Assembly: GCA_019695295.1 (NCBI GenBank)
Contig: JAIBAH010000005.1
Location: 1-64,000, forward strand
Length of the DNA: 64,000 nt
From: Bacteroidia bacterium
GTDB lineage: Bacteria > Bacteroidota > Bacteroidia > J057
Direction: 5' to 3'
The position numbers were made by a program, and so were the translations under genes. A model generated the notes under the pieces. That model had not been told where the DNA came from and made no database searches. It worked only from the letters and a program-made list of their open reading frames with translations. Every line of letters begins with the position of its first letter. The stretch's first letter is position 1. This document shows, piece after piece, positions 19,043-28,113 of the stretch.

Positions 19043-20128
19043 ATGCTTCCAATAATTATAGGCCTGATACTGGCAATTAATCTGTCTGTGCTCATTCAGT
19101 ATTTCCGATTTATAAGACGCAAAGAGGATATTCTTTCGTTTTACAATCTGAAAATTCTGGAAATCATCATTGTAATGGGTTATCCGGTTTTGTTTTTAAG
19201 TATATATGATTTCAACGTGCCCAATGATTGCTGTCTGTCAGACTCCGCATTTTTTTCCCCTGTTCACCGGCCTACAGTGTACACATTATTGATTTTGAGC
19301 ACTGTAGCTTTTATTTACAGTGCGTTCCGGCAAAACCTCTCCCCTCCCCTTCTGGAGCTGCTGATTAACTGCGGGCTGATTACGGGCCTTGGGCTGATTA
19401 TTGCAGTTTCACTCCATGTAAAAGAAAAAATAATCTATATCCCGCTTACGCTTTTGCCCCTGTTGCTGCTTTATTTATTTCAGTTGTACAGGAGCTATCG
19501 TTTTTTTGAAGAAGAAAAAGAAACTTATTATTTTGACCCGGAGAAATGGGTGGTAAAAGCCGGATTCAGGCTGCTGAATTTACCTGTATGGGGGAAATAT
19601 CCGCTTTTGATGATTTTATGCCTTCCTTTATTATTACTCTTTACGGGTTTTATGCTACTCTTCGGTCAAAAACCGGATAGCCTGATTACTGCTTTTACGG
19701 ATACCTACGGTTTTGGGCTATCTCAGTTGATTTGTACAGACGACTGCCCCGATCAGCACTTTTTATGTACAATTGCAGCCAAAGGCCACAAAGAGGTTGT
19801 GAAACCGGTAAGAAACGGAGCAAGAAGGGGTTATCTCATTACAGTCAACCGTCAGTTGCTGATTGCCAACGCCTTTGAAGAACTAATGGAAGAGAAAGTA
19901 CCTTATATTCACAAACCGGTCAGGATTATATATAACAAAATCGGGGGCAATAGCCTTAAACTTTACAGAATCATCGGAAACCGCTGGATTTCTGACCTTA
20001 TCTATTTCATGATGAAGCCCCTTGAATACTTCTTTTGGATAACCCTTTCCCTTACCGTAAAAAAGCCTGAGAACAAAATTGCTTCTCAGTATATTTTATA
20101 CAATGACAAAGCAAAAATAATCGCCTGA
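19043..20128 (+). CDS. Multi-span membrane protein with conserved C-terminal cytosolic domain
   Basis: 361 residues. About five hydrophobic spans are visible (near 2-22, 38-56, 80-97, 105-125, 130-146) and another near 183-207, followed by a soluble region (about 210-330). That region contains CTDDCPDQHFLCTIAAKGHK, a basic patch (VKPVRNGARRGY) and ITVNRQLLIANAFEELME, which look conserved and resemble, from memory, the DUF6688-type family of unknown function. The Cys/His content (CTDDC, HFLC, GHK) could bind metal, but no known site is recognised. It lies 58 bp after the oxidase gene and may be read through from it. No function is proposed. Confidence 0.75.
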   Translation: MLPIIIGLILAINLSVLIQYFRFIRRKEDILSFYNLKILEIIIVMGYPVLFLSIYDFNVPNDCCLSDSAFFSPVHRPTVYTLLILSTVAFIYSAFRQNLSPPLLELLINCGLITGLGLIIAVSLHVKEKIIYIPLTLLPLLLLYLFQLYRSYRFFEEEKETYYFDPEKWVVKAGFRLLNLPVWGKYPLLMILCLPLLLLFTGFMLLFGQKPDSLITAFTDTYGFGLSQLICTDDCPDQHFLCTIAAKGHKEVVKPVRNGARRGYLITVNRQLLIANAFEELMEEKVPYIHKPVRIIYNKIGGNSLKLYRIIGNRWISDLIYFMMKPLEYFFWITLSLTVKKPENKIASQYILYNDKAKIIA

Positions 20129-20255
20129 TTAAAAAATTTTTCAGAATAATAGTAATTCTTTTATAAAAAAATTGTAATTTGGTACTTTAATTGTATTTGA
20201 TTATTACAATTAAGATATTTTTTTTGTTTAATTTATTCCAATCTGTCAACCGTAT

Positions 20256-21875
20256 ATGAAAAGAAAATTACTATTAATTCTTTTAGGGATATTATTGTTA
20301 ATCATTCAAGGAGGAGTTTTAGCACAGGATGATTATTTAATTGCACTGAATACTAACGGAATCACCTATTTACAAAACGGAGAGAAATGCACCATCACAC
20401 TTGATGAGCAACCTTTCCCACAGGATTTTACCTGGCATTATCAGTTTTCTGATTTCAACAAGCTTTATAAACATGAAGAATATCAGAACAAATCACAGCG
20501 TACTTTTGTGTTTAAAGCAATCGAGCCTGGCGAAGTAAGGATTATTTTTGAGATTTATAATCCCAAATTAGGAAAAGCTTCTACCAAACAAAGGAAAGAA
20601 TTTTTACTTTTAATCAGAAATAAAGGAGAAGCAGAGTTTGCGGACAATAAAGTAATCATCCCCTCTGACGTTCACAATCAAAATCTTATTTCGGACAGAC
20701 CTGTTTCCAAACCTGTAGCTTCCGCTTATTATGACGCAACTTTGAAAACGGAAAAACCCGTAAGTAAAACAGTAGTGATAAAACCATCGGTTCCGCCAGC
20801 TTCTGCAACTGTAGCGGAAAACTCAACTCCGGAATCCGGGGAGCAGCTCACCTACAAAAGGACAGTGACTCCCGGAAAACCTGCTGTAAAAAGAAGTGAG
20901 TCCTATACCGAGTCCCGGGTCAGCGCACCTGTAGCAATTCCGCGCCCCGGCAGCTCTGAATCGGCTGAAGGTTCTACGCCCGGTAAACCCATTAAAAGTA
21001 AAACCTCTGCTTCGGAAGCCACAGAAGAGAAAGCCTCCGGTCAAAGTGCTACCCGGATAAAACCTCAGGTCAAAAACACAGGCAATCCTCCGGCTCCCAA
21101 CCAAAGGAAACTCACCCCTGTCAATTCAGTTACTGAAACGCCTTCAGACGAAAGTATCCCTGAAACCCAGCCGGAAGAAATCGTAACGAATGAAGAAACG
21201 GCTGTGATAAAAGAGAAAAAAAATCGCAGGGAAAAATCTGCCAGACCTGAAAAAAGCAAAAAGAACAAAAATACTGAACTCGCCGAAAAACCGGAAATCA
21301 GGACTAAATCCCGTAAAACAGAAAGCGATGAGCAGGAAATCCAGACTCAGGAAAGTAAAGTAGTAAAAAGAATGGTTACCCCTAAATCCTCTCTGGAAAA
21401 GCCTGAAAAACCAACCCCTGCCTCTCCTGTCCGCCCTGTAAGTCCGATTTCGGCAAAAGAAGATAAAATCGACAAATTCAGTGATAAAAATGAACTGAAA
21501 ACACCTGCAAAACCCCAAAAGAAAGCGACTAAAGTGGTTAGCGGTAAAGAAGCCTACTCCAGTTTTCATAACGGTGCCAAAACTTTTTCGGTAAACAGAT
21601 TAAATGTGGTAAACAGCGGTGAAGAGTTTTGCATAGATTTTAACAATAATATCCCTGCGGATTGTAGCTGGGTCTTTGACTTCAATACTTTTCATTTTAC
21701 CTATAACGATGACCAGATTATCAGGGGTAGCAGTATTGCCCCCGGTACACCGGATATTCACAGTTTTCGGTTTAAAGCAAATCAGCCCGGTACTTTTACG
21801 CTTATTTTTCGTTTATTTAACCCCAATGACCCTTCAGTCACCCAGTCTGTTTCGTATGAAATTATGATTCGGTAA
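20256..21875 (+). CDS. Secreted protein with two chagasin-like beta domains and a long charged linker
   Basis: 539 residues. Signal peptide MKRKLLLILLGILLLIIQGGVLAQ. Domain 1 (about 28-125) reads CTITLDEQPFPQDFTWHY, then FVFKAIEPGEVRIIFEIYNP; domain 2 (about 445-539) reads FCIDFNNNIPADCSWVFDF, then FRFKANQPGTFTLIFRLFNP. Both follow the order of an I42/chagasin-like immunoglobulin fold: a first loop ending in xxW, then F-x-x-x-x-PG-x-x-x-x-x-F. The roughly 300 residues between are low-complexity and rich in Lys, Glu, Ser, Thr and Pro, so probably disordered. The next gene encodes a related protein without the linker. Classical chagasins inhibit papain-like proteases, but the inhibitory loop residues are only partly kept here, so inhibition is not claimed. 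Confidence 0.75.
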   Translation: MKRKLLLILLGILLLIIQGGVLAQDDYLIALNTNGITYLQNGEKCTITLDEQPFPQDFTWHYQFSDFNKLYKHEEYQNKSQRTFVFKAIEPGEVRIIFEIYNPKLGKASTKQRKEFLLLIRNKGEAEFADNKVIIPSDVHNQNLISDRPVSKPVASAYYDATLKTEKPVSKTVVIKPSVPPASATVAENSTPESGEQLTYKRTVTPGKPAVKRSESYTESRVSAPVAIPRPGSSESAEGSTPGKPIKSKTSASEATEEKASGQSATRIKPQVKNTGNPPAPNQRKLTPVNSVTETPSDESIPETQPEEIVTNEETAVIKEKKNRREKSARPEKSKKNKNTELAEKPEIRTKSRKTESDEQEIQTQESKVVKRMVTPKSSLEKPEKPTPASPVRPVSPISAKEDKIDKFSDKNELKTPAKPQKKATKVVSGKEAYSSFHNGAKTFSVNRLNVVNSGEEFCIDFNNNIPADCSWVFDFNTFHFTYNDDQIIRGSSIAPGTPDIHSFRFKANQPGTFTLIFRLFNPNDPSVTQSVSYEIMIR

Positions 21876-22064
21876 AAGGTAGAATTCGGGTAGTTTTGTA
21901 CATTTTTTGGTAATATTTAAAAAAATATAATTAATTTTGATGGGTAATATCTGATAAAGGTATTGCCCATTCTTTATAACTTCAAGTGTTGGAAATACGT
22001 ATAAATATTAATTAATTCAGAAAAACCAGTAGCCAAATGGGCATTAATATTATTCAAAAAAAAA

Positions 22065-22853
22065 ATGAAAAATAAATTACCTGTAATAATACTATCCCTT
22101 TTTATATCCTGCTTAAAAATATCCTTTGCTCAAACAAGTCACTTTATTGGCCCTGATAGTCTTAACCTTACAAAGTCTGGAGAAGTAATCTCTGTTTCTT
22201 TGGAAGAAAATACCGGACACGGATACTACTGGCACTACGTCTATCTGGATAGTACCTATCAGGAATCCGTGGATAAGATATCTGAAATAATCGTTAATAA
22301 AGAAGGGAAAACCTTCAGAAACTTTGATTTTTCTTTAAAGAAACCCGGTAAAGTCATACTTTTTTTCGAGCTGTACAGAGATTGGGAAGGCAGTACCGAA
22401 AGTGTAGGTCAAAAATCATATCCGGTTCTCATTCAGGAGGGCGCTCAGGGTTGTGAAGAAGTTGCCTACCGGGGAATGGGTGCCAGAAGCGCTGCTCAAT
22501 ATTCCAAAATATATACAAAGCTAAGTGATTCAGAGGCTATTGAAAGCTATCAGAAAAAAACTTATGTATTTACAGAAGGACAGTCTTTCATGATAGATCT
22601 GGAATGTGACGTTACAGGAGTAAGCTGGATTCCCGAAATCAGTGATAAGGAAATGATTAGACTCATGAATGATCAGATACGTCCGCTGGAAAGCTCCACC
22701 CTTCATACATTTAAGTTTCTGGCCTTGAGCACGGGTCAATGCGAAATCCGGTTCAGAATGATGCTTCACTCCGGAGATATCTCTGAAAAACCACCAGTTA
22801 AGTACGGTATCCTGATTGAACCGTTTAAACCGGTAACGGCAAATCACGATTAA
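22065..22853 (+). CDS. Secreted tandem chagasin-like (I42-type) domain protein
   Basis: 262 residues with a signal peptide (to about AQ23). The first domain (about 30-125) retains two chagasin hallmarks: SLEENTGHGYYWHYV, close to the NPTTGYxW loop, and FSLKKPGKVILFFELYRDWE, close to the F-x5-G-x7-Y-RPWE strand and loop. The second domain (about 155-255) is more divergent (FMIDLECDVTGVSWIPEI, FKFLALSTGQCEIRFRMM). I42 inhibitors block papain-like cysteine proteases by inserting these loops into the active site. It is a paralogue of the preceding gene and starts 189 bp after it. An exported protease-inhibitor or ligand-binding role is possible but inferred. Confidence 0.75.
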   Translation: MKNKLPVIILSLFISCLKISFAQTSHFIGPDSLNLTKSGEVISVSLEENTGHGYYWHYVYLDSTYQESVDKISEIIVNKEGKTFRNFDFSLKKPGKVILFFELYRDWEGSTESVGQKSYPVLIQEGAQGCEEVAYRGMGARSAAQYSKIYTKLSDSEAIESYQKKTYVFTEGQSFMIDLECDVTGVSWIPEISDKEMIRLMNDQIRPLESSTLHTFKFLALSTGQCEIRFRMMLHSGDISEKPPVKYGILIEPFKPVTANHD

Positions 22854-22876
22854 TTTTCCGGAAAATTTATCTTTCT

Positions 22877-22910
22877 TTTGTCCATAATCAGGTAAAACCC
22901 CATATATTTG
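22877..22910 (+). promoter_or_regulatory. Bacteroidota-type promoter of the ABC binding-protein gene
   Basis: TTTG (22877-22880) and a perfect TAnnTTTG box (TATATTTG, 22903-22910) are 22 bp apart, with the ATG 20 bp downstream. Confidence 0.55.
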
Positions 22911-22929
22911 CCAAAAGATGTGATAAAAA

Positions 22930-24600
22930 ATGCAGAATCCGGTTCTTAAATTCCTCCTGACGGGAGGTTTATGCTTAATCCTGAATGCTTGCAGCCTCCC
23001 CAAAGAAGAGGAAAAAAACGTATTCCGGATGAATCTGGAGGATGGGCTGAGTACCCTTGACCCGGCTTACGCAAGAGATCAGCGTACAATCTGGATGACA
23101 AGTCAACTCTTCAACGGACTTGTGGCACTGGACAGCAACCTCAATGTCACACCTGCAATCGCACATACCTGGGAAATTTCCGATGACGGAAAAGTATATA
23201 CCTTTCATCTGAGAGAGGATATTTATTTTCACAAACACCCTGTTTTTGGAAAAGACAGTACCCGGAAAGTTACCGCTGAAGATGTTTTATACAGCCTTTC
23301 AAGAATCTGTAACCCCAAAACAGCTTCTACCGGAACATGGATTTTTCAGAAAAAAATACGGGGATGGGATGAATTTTCAAAAAATCCTGACCAGAAACTC
23401 TCTGGTTTTGAGGCACTGAACGACTCCACTTTCCGCATTACTTTATCGGAAGTATTCCCTCCGTTTCTGAGCCTGCTCGCCATGCCTTATGCATTCGTGG
23501 TACCGAAAGAAGCCATTGATTTTTATGACAAGGATTTCAGCAGGAATCCCGTGGGAACAGGACCCTTCCGGTTTTTCAAATGGAAAGAAGGGGAAGTGCT
23601 GCTCCTGCACAAAAATCCGCTTTATTTTGAAAAAAAGGACGGACAAAACCTGCCTTATATTGACGCAGTGAAAGTACAGTTTATCGCTTCCCGACTTACC
23701 GCTTTTATTTCTTTTTTACAGGGAAACCTCGATTTTATCAATGGAGTGACCGATACCTACAAGGATGAGATTCTGACACCGGAGGGGAATATTCAGCCGG
23801 CTTACAGGGACAAATATAATTTTTCCTTTTCCCCTCAGTTATTTACCTACTATATCGGGATAATGAATGACAGTACGAAATACCGGGACAACCCCAGTCA
23901 TCCGCTACTGAAAGCCTCCTTCCGAAAAGCGCTGAGTGCCGCAATTGACCGGGAAAAGTTCGTAAAATACTTATTGAATAATATTGGATACCCCGCAAAC
24001 AACGGAATTATGCCTTTGCCGGCAAGAGGATTTAATACCCAAAAAGTAAAAGGCAATCTCTATAATCCGGATTATGCAAAAAAAGTAATTCAGGAATTTA
24101 CCCAAAAGGAAGGAAAACCCATTACTTTAACCCTGAATGCGACTCCTCAATATGCATTTATCGCTCAGTTTTTGCAGAAAGAATGGGAAAATGCCGGCCT
24201 GATTGTAAAAACAGAAATTAAAGAAGGCGGAGCCTTGCGAAAATCGGTCTATGATGGAAGTTTGCAGTTATGGCAGGCAAACTGGATAGGAGATTATCCG
24301 GAAGGAGAAAATTATCTCGGATTGCTTTATTCTGAAAATTTTGCACCCAAGGGAACCAACACTACACATTATAAAAATGAGCGGTACGACGCACTTTACC
24401 AAAAAGCCATGAAAGAGACTGCTGACTCGCTCCGCTGGAATTACTATGCCGAAATGGAGAATATCATGCTTCAGGACCAGCCACTGATTCCTTTATATTA
24501 CGGACGAATTCTCAGAATGTCCCGAAAAAATATCCGGGGGATAGTGACTAACCCTATGAATGAACTGACTTTAAAATATATTCAGAAATCAGATAGATGA
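22930..24600 (+). CDS. Peptide-type ABC transporter substrate-binding lipoprotein (SBP family 5)
   Basis: 556 residues with a lipobox (LNAC, Cys21). Family 5 motifs are clear: LEDGLSTLDPAYARDQRTIW, FNGLVALDSNLNVTPAIAHTW, YTFHLREDIYFHKHPVF, NPVGTGPFRFFKW, and a C-terminal lobe with YTSE-like LLYSENFAPKGTNTTHYKN. Such proteins capture di- or oligopeptides (sometimes nickel or other ligands) for an ATP-driven importer. No permease or ATPase gene is adjacent; the next gene, mfd, is convergent and only 6 bp away. Orphan binding proteins of this kind are common in Bacteroidota, where the permease genes lie elsewhere. Confidence 0.88.
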   Translation: MQNPVLKFLLTGGLCLILNACSLPKEEEKNVFRMNLEDGLSTLDPAYARDQRTIWMTSQLFNGLVALDSNLNVTPAIAHTWEISDDGKVYTFHLREDIYFHKHPVFGKDSTRKVTAEDVLYSLSRICNPKTASTGTWIFQKKIRGWDEFSKNPDQKLSGFEALNDSTFRITLSEVFPPFLSLLAMPYAFVVPKEAIDFYDKDFSRNPVGTGPFRFFKWKEGEVLLLHKNPLYFEKKDGQNLPYIDAVKVQFIASRLTAFISFLQGNLDFINGVTDTYKDEILTPEGNIQPAYRDKYNFSFSPQLFTYYIGIMNDSTKYRDNPSHPLLKASFRKALSAAIDREKFVKYLLNNIGYPANNGIMPLPARGFNTQKVKGNLYNPDYAKKVIQEFTQKEGKPITLTLNATPQYAFIAQFLQKEWENAGLIVKTEIKEGGALRKSVYDGSLQLWQANWIGDYPEGENYLGLLYSENFAPKGTNTTHYKNERYDALYQKAMKETADSLRWNYYAEMENIMLQDQPLIPLYYGRILRMSRKNIRGIVTNPMNELTLKYIQKSDR

Positions 24601-24606
24601 GCATTT

Positions 24607-27600
24607 TCAGCCTTTAACCTTATCCCTGGAAATTACAAAATCCTTTAATTCTTCAATTGCAAAAAGCACCTGCTTTATGCTTGATACATCCTCTTTGACA
24701 AGATAGGTTCCTTTGGGCGTTTGTTTCATCTGGACTTTTCCTGCGAAAATCGTCAGATATTCAATCACTTTTGAAGGAATATCCGTTTGATAAAAAGCGG
24801 AATTCTGGTCTGCGACAAAATACATTCTAAGGGATTTCCCTTTCAGAACGATTTTTTCCAGTCCGCAACGCTTTGCTGCTTCTCTTACCCGAGTAGCGTC
24901 AAACAGGCTTAATACCGGTTGAGGTAATGGCCCAAAGCGGTCTAGGAGTTCTACCTGAATATTTTTAAATTCCTCCTCTTTACTGGAGAATGCTATCTTT
25001 CTGTAAAAATTCAGCCTTTCAGAAATAGAAGGAATATAGACCTCCGGAATTTTGATATCCAAATCCAGGTCAATATGAACGTCTTCTACCAGAATTGCTT
25101 TGCGCTTTTTGATTTCATCCTGGAATAAATCGGCAAAATGCTCCTCTTTCAGCTCCTGAATTGCTTCGCTCAGAATCCGGTTATACATTTCATATCCAAT
25201 ATCTCCGATAAATCCGGATTGCTCCCCTCCCAGTAAATCTCCTGCTCCGCGAATATCCAGGTCTTTGAGTGCTATATGAAATCCGCTCCCCAAATCGGAA
25301 AACTCTTCCATTGCCTTGAGTCGCTTTTTGGCATCCGTTGTAAGGGAAATATCCGGGGGCGCAATCAGATAACAAAAAGCTTTACGATTGGAACGCCCTA
25401 CCCTTCCCCGCATCTGATGTAACTCTGAAAGCCCGTATTTATTGGCTTCATTGATGATAATCGTATTGGAGTTGGGAATATCCAGTCCCGATTCTACGAT
25501 AGTGGTGGAAACCAGAATGTCGAATTTCCCTTCGATAAAATCGGTCATTACCTCCTCTAATTTATCCCCGTTCATCTGCCCGTGCGCAATCCGGATTTTG
25601 GCGTCAGGAACGAGTTTCAGAATACCGGAAGCTACTTCCAGAATATCTTTGACCCTTGGGTGAATAAAAAACACCTGCCCTCCCCTTTTCAGTTCGTAGC
25701 TGATAGCATCCCGGATTCTTACTGCGTCAAAAGTAGTTACGATGGTCTCTATCGGCTGACGGTTAGGGGGCGGAGTACTGATTGTAGATAAGTCCCGGAT
25801 ACCCGAAAGCGAAAACTGCAGCGTTCTGGGAATCGGTGTAGCGGTAAGGGTAAGGGTATCCACCGTGGTTTTCATGGTTTTGAGTTTGTCTTTTACATTC
25901 ACACCAAATCGTTGCTCTTCATCTATAATTAACAAACCCAGGTCTTTAAAAACAACATCTTTGGAAACAAGCCTGTGCGTTCCGATTAAGATATCTACTT
26001 TTCCCTCCGCTACTCTCTGAAGCACCTCCTTAATTTCTTTGTCACTTCTGAAGCGGTTCACATAATCCACATTGGCAGGAAAGCCCCTGAGCCTCGAAGC
26101 AAACGTTTTGTAATGCTGAAGAGCAAGAATCGTTGTAGGTACAAGAACAGCAACCTGTTTACTGTCAGCCACTGCCTTAAAAGCTGCTCGGATAGCGACT
26201 TCCGTTTTCCCGAATCCTACATCCCCGCAAATCAGCCTGTCCATAGGATGAGGCGTTTCCATATCCGTTTTGATTTCTTCCGTAGCCTTTACCTGGTCCG
26301 GCGTATCCTCGTACATAAAGGAAGCCTCCAGTTCCTGCTGAAGATAACTATCCTGAGTAAAGGCAAATCCCGGCTGAGCTTTCCGCATTGCATACAGATT
26401 CACGAGGTCAAAAGCCAGCAATTTTACCCTCGCCTTGGTTTTAGCCTTGGCTTTTTCCCACACACCGGAACCTAATTTGGAAAGCTTGGGGACATCTCCG
26501 TCTTTCCCTATATATTTGGATACTTTATGCAGGGAATTTACATTTACCAGCACTTCATCTCCTCCCGAAAAAATGATTTTAATCCCTTCCTGAAGGTGTT
26601 CTCCTACCTTTACCTTATGAAGCCCCGCAAACTGACCGATTCCATGATTAATATGCGTTACAAAATCTCCGGATTTTAAATCCCTCAATTCCTTAAGCGT
26701 CAGTGCCTGAGATTTTTTTACATTGGATTTTGCCTTGTATTTATGGTACCGGTCAAATACCTGATGGTCTGTAAAACAGGCTATTTTAAGATTTTGATCA
26801 ATAAAACCATGATGAATTTCGCCTTCTACATCCACAAATAATTCATCGTGATGAAAAGCATGAAAAATCTCTCTCAGGCGGATAAACTGATTGGGGTTTT
26901 CAGAGAAGAAGAAGTTCCGAAAATCATTTTGCTGTTCTTTCAGGAGAAAATCACAGAGGAACTCAAAATTCTTATGAAACTCCGGCTGAGCATTTCCCGG
27001 CCATTCCATCGAGTGAACATGTCTTTTGTAATAGTTTTTATTCCCCATTTCCACTACCCCAAACCCTCCGATATCTTCCAGAAACTGATCACCGTTAAGA
27101 TAAAGCACCTCAGGTTTCAGCGTAAGTGAACTTCCTCCGGTATTTTTATACATGGTTTCATAATACAATTGCCCTTTTTCAAACATTCTGTCGAGGTCTG
27201 TTCTGACAAAGTCAATATTCTGGGTAAATATCAGAGTATCCGGATGAATATACTCCAGAAAAGACACTTTTTCCTCTTTGAGAATATTGGTCTGAATATT
27301 GGGAATCAGGGAAATACGGGGCACTTCCACTTCTGTAATCTGTGAAACAACATCAAAGGTTTTGATACTTTCCACTTCCTGACCCAAAAATTCAATGCGG
27401 TAAGGAATATCGGAAGCAAAGGAAAATACATCCAGAAGTCCGCCCCGGATAGAAAACTGACCGGGCTCATAGACAAACTCCTCTCTTTCAAATCCGTATT
27501 CGTCCAGTAAATCCACCAGAAAATCCATTCCGAAAGTATCTCCTTTCTGAATTTCAAAAGTATATTTAATCAGAGAACGGCGGTTCACCACCTTTTCATA

Positions 27601-27990
27601 AATCGCCTCTGCAAACGTCACAATCACCGGACGATGGGTAATAGAATGATTCAACCCGTTGAGTACTTCCGCCCGCTGCACCACATTCGCATTGTCCACC
27701 TCTTCCATCTGATAGGGTTTTTTATAGGAAGTGGGATACCAGTATAGTTCTGCTTCCGGAAGAATCAGGGACAAATCTGAGTGAGCATATAATCCGTCCT
27801 CTTTCTCATTCATAATAATCAGTACCGGACGTTTAAGGATTTTGGCTACCGCCCCAATCCAGAAAGAAAACTGACTGCCCGCCCCTCCCCTGATATTAAA
27901 TTTACCATACTTCTCCTTCTCAATCTCTTTGGAAAATGATTGAAAATCAGGATGACCTGTATATAAACCCAGAATATCAGCTACTTTCAC
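24607..27990 (-). CDS. mfd: Transcription-repair coupling factor
   Basis: 1127 residues, full length for Mfd. The UvrB-like N-terminal part (GGAGSQFSFWIGAVAKIL, REEFVYEPGQFSIRGGLLDVF) is followed by the RNA polymerase-interacting domain (LKSGDFVTHINHGIGQFAGL) and the RecG-like translocase. Walker A is GDVGFGKTE (about residue 590) and the DEAD-type box is DEEQRFG (about 690); the TRG region and the C-terminal TRCF domain are also present. Mfd removes RNA polymerase stalled at lesions and recruits UvrA. It is probably transcribed with hutI and the MmcQ gene upstream (123 bp gap). Confidence 0.96.
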   Translation of the reverse strand: MKVADILGLYTGHPDFQSFSKEIEKEKYGKFNIRGGAGSQFSFWIGAVAKILKRPVLIIMNEKEDGLYAHSDLSLILPEAELYWYPTSYKKPYQMEEVDNANVVQRAEVLNGLNHSITHRPVIVTFAEAIYEKVVNRRSLIKYTFEIQKGDTFGMDFLVDLLDEYGFEREEFVYEPGQFSIRGGLLDVFSFASDIPYRIEFLGQEVESIKTFDVVSQITEVEVPRISLIPNIQTNILKEEKVSFLEYIHPDTLIFTQNIDFVRTDLDRMFEKGQLYYETMYKNTGGSSLTLKPEVLYLNGDQFLEDIGGFGVVEMGNKNYYKRHVHSMEWPGNAQPEFHKNFEFLCDFLLKEQQNDFRNFFFSENPNQFIRLREIFHAFHHDELFVDVEGEIHHGFIDQNLKIACFTDHQVFDRYHKYKAKSNVKKSQALTLKELRDLKSGDFVTHINHGIGQFAGLHKVKVGEHLQEGIKIIFSGGDEVLVNVNSLHKVSKYIGKDGDVPKLSKLGSGVWEKAKAKTKARVKLLAFDLVNLYAMRKAQPGFAFTQDSYLQQELEASFMYEDTPDQVKATEEIKTDMETPHPMDRLICGDVGFGKTEVAIRAAFKAVADSKQVAVLVPTTILALQHYKTFASRLRGFPANVDYVNRFRSDKEIKEVLQRVAEGKVDILIGTHRLVSKDVVFKDLGLLIIDEEQRFGVNVKDKLKTMKTTVDTLTLTATPIPRTLQFSLSGIRDLSTISTPPPNRQPIETIVTTFDAVRIRDAISYELKRGGQVFFIHPRVKDILEVASGILKLVPDAKIRIAHGQMNGDKLEEVMTDFIEGKFDILVSTTIVESGLDIPNSNTIIINEANKYGLSELHQMRGRVGRSNRKAFCYLIAPPDISLTTDAKKRLKAMEEFSDLGSGFHIALKDLDIRGAGDLLGGEQSGFIGDIGYEMYNRILSEAIQELKEEHFADLFQDEIKKRKAILVEDVHIDLDLDIKIPEVYIPSISERLNFYRKIAFSSKEEEFKNIQVELLDRFGPLPQPVLSLFDATRVREAAKRCGLEKIVLKGKSLRMYFVADQNSAFYQTDIPSKVIEYLTIFAGKVQMKQTPKGTYLVKEDVSSIKQVLFAIEELKDFVISRDKVKG

Positions 27991-28113
27991 AGAGAAAAAA
28001 TTAATTTAATGAATGACACATTCCCGAAAAGACCGGAAAGCGAAGAATAACCCGGAAATAATCAAAAAGTTTAGGAATCAGACGAAAACCCCCTTTTCCT
28101 GAAACGGAAAAAA

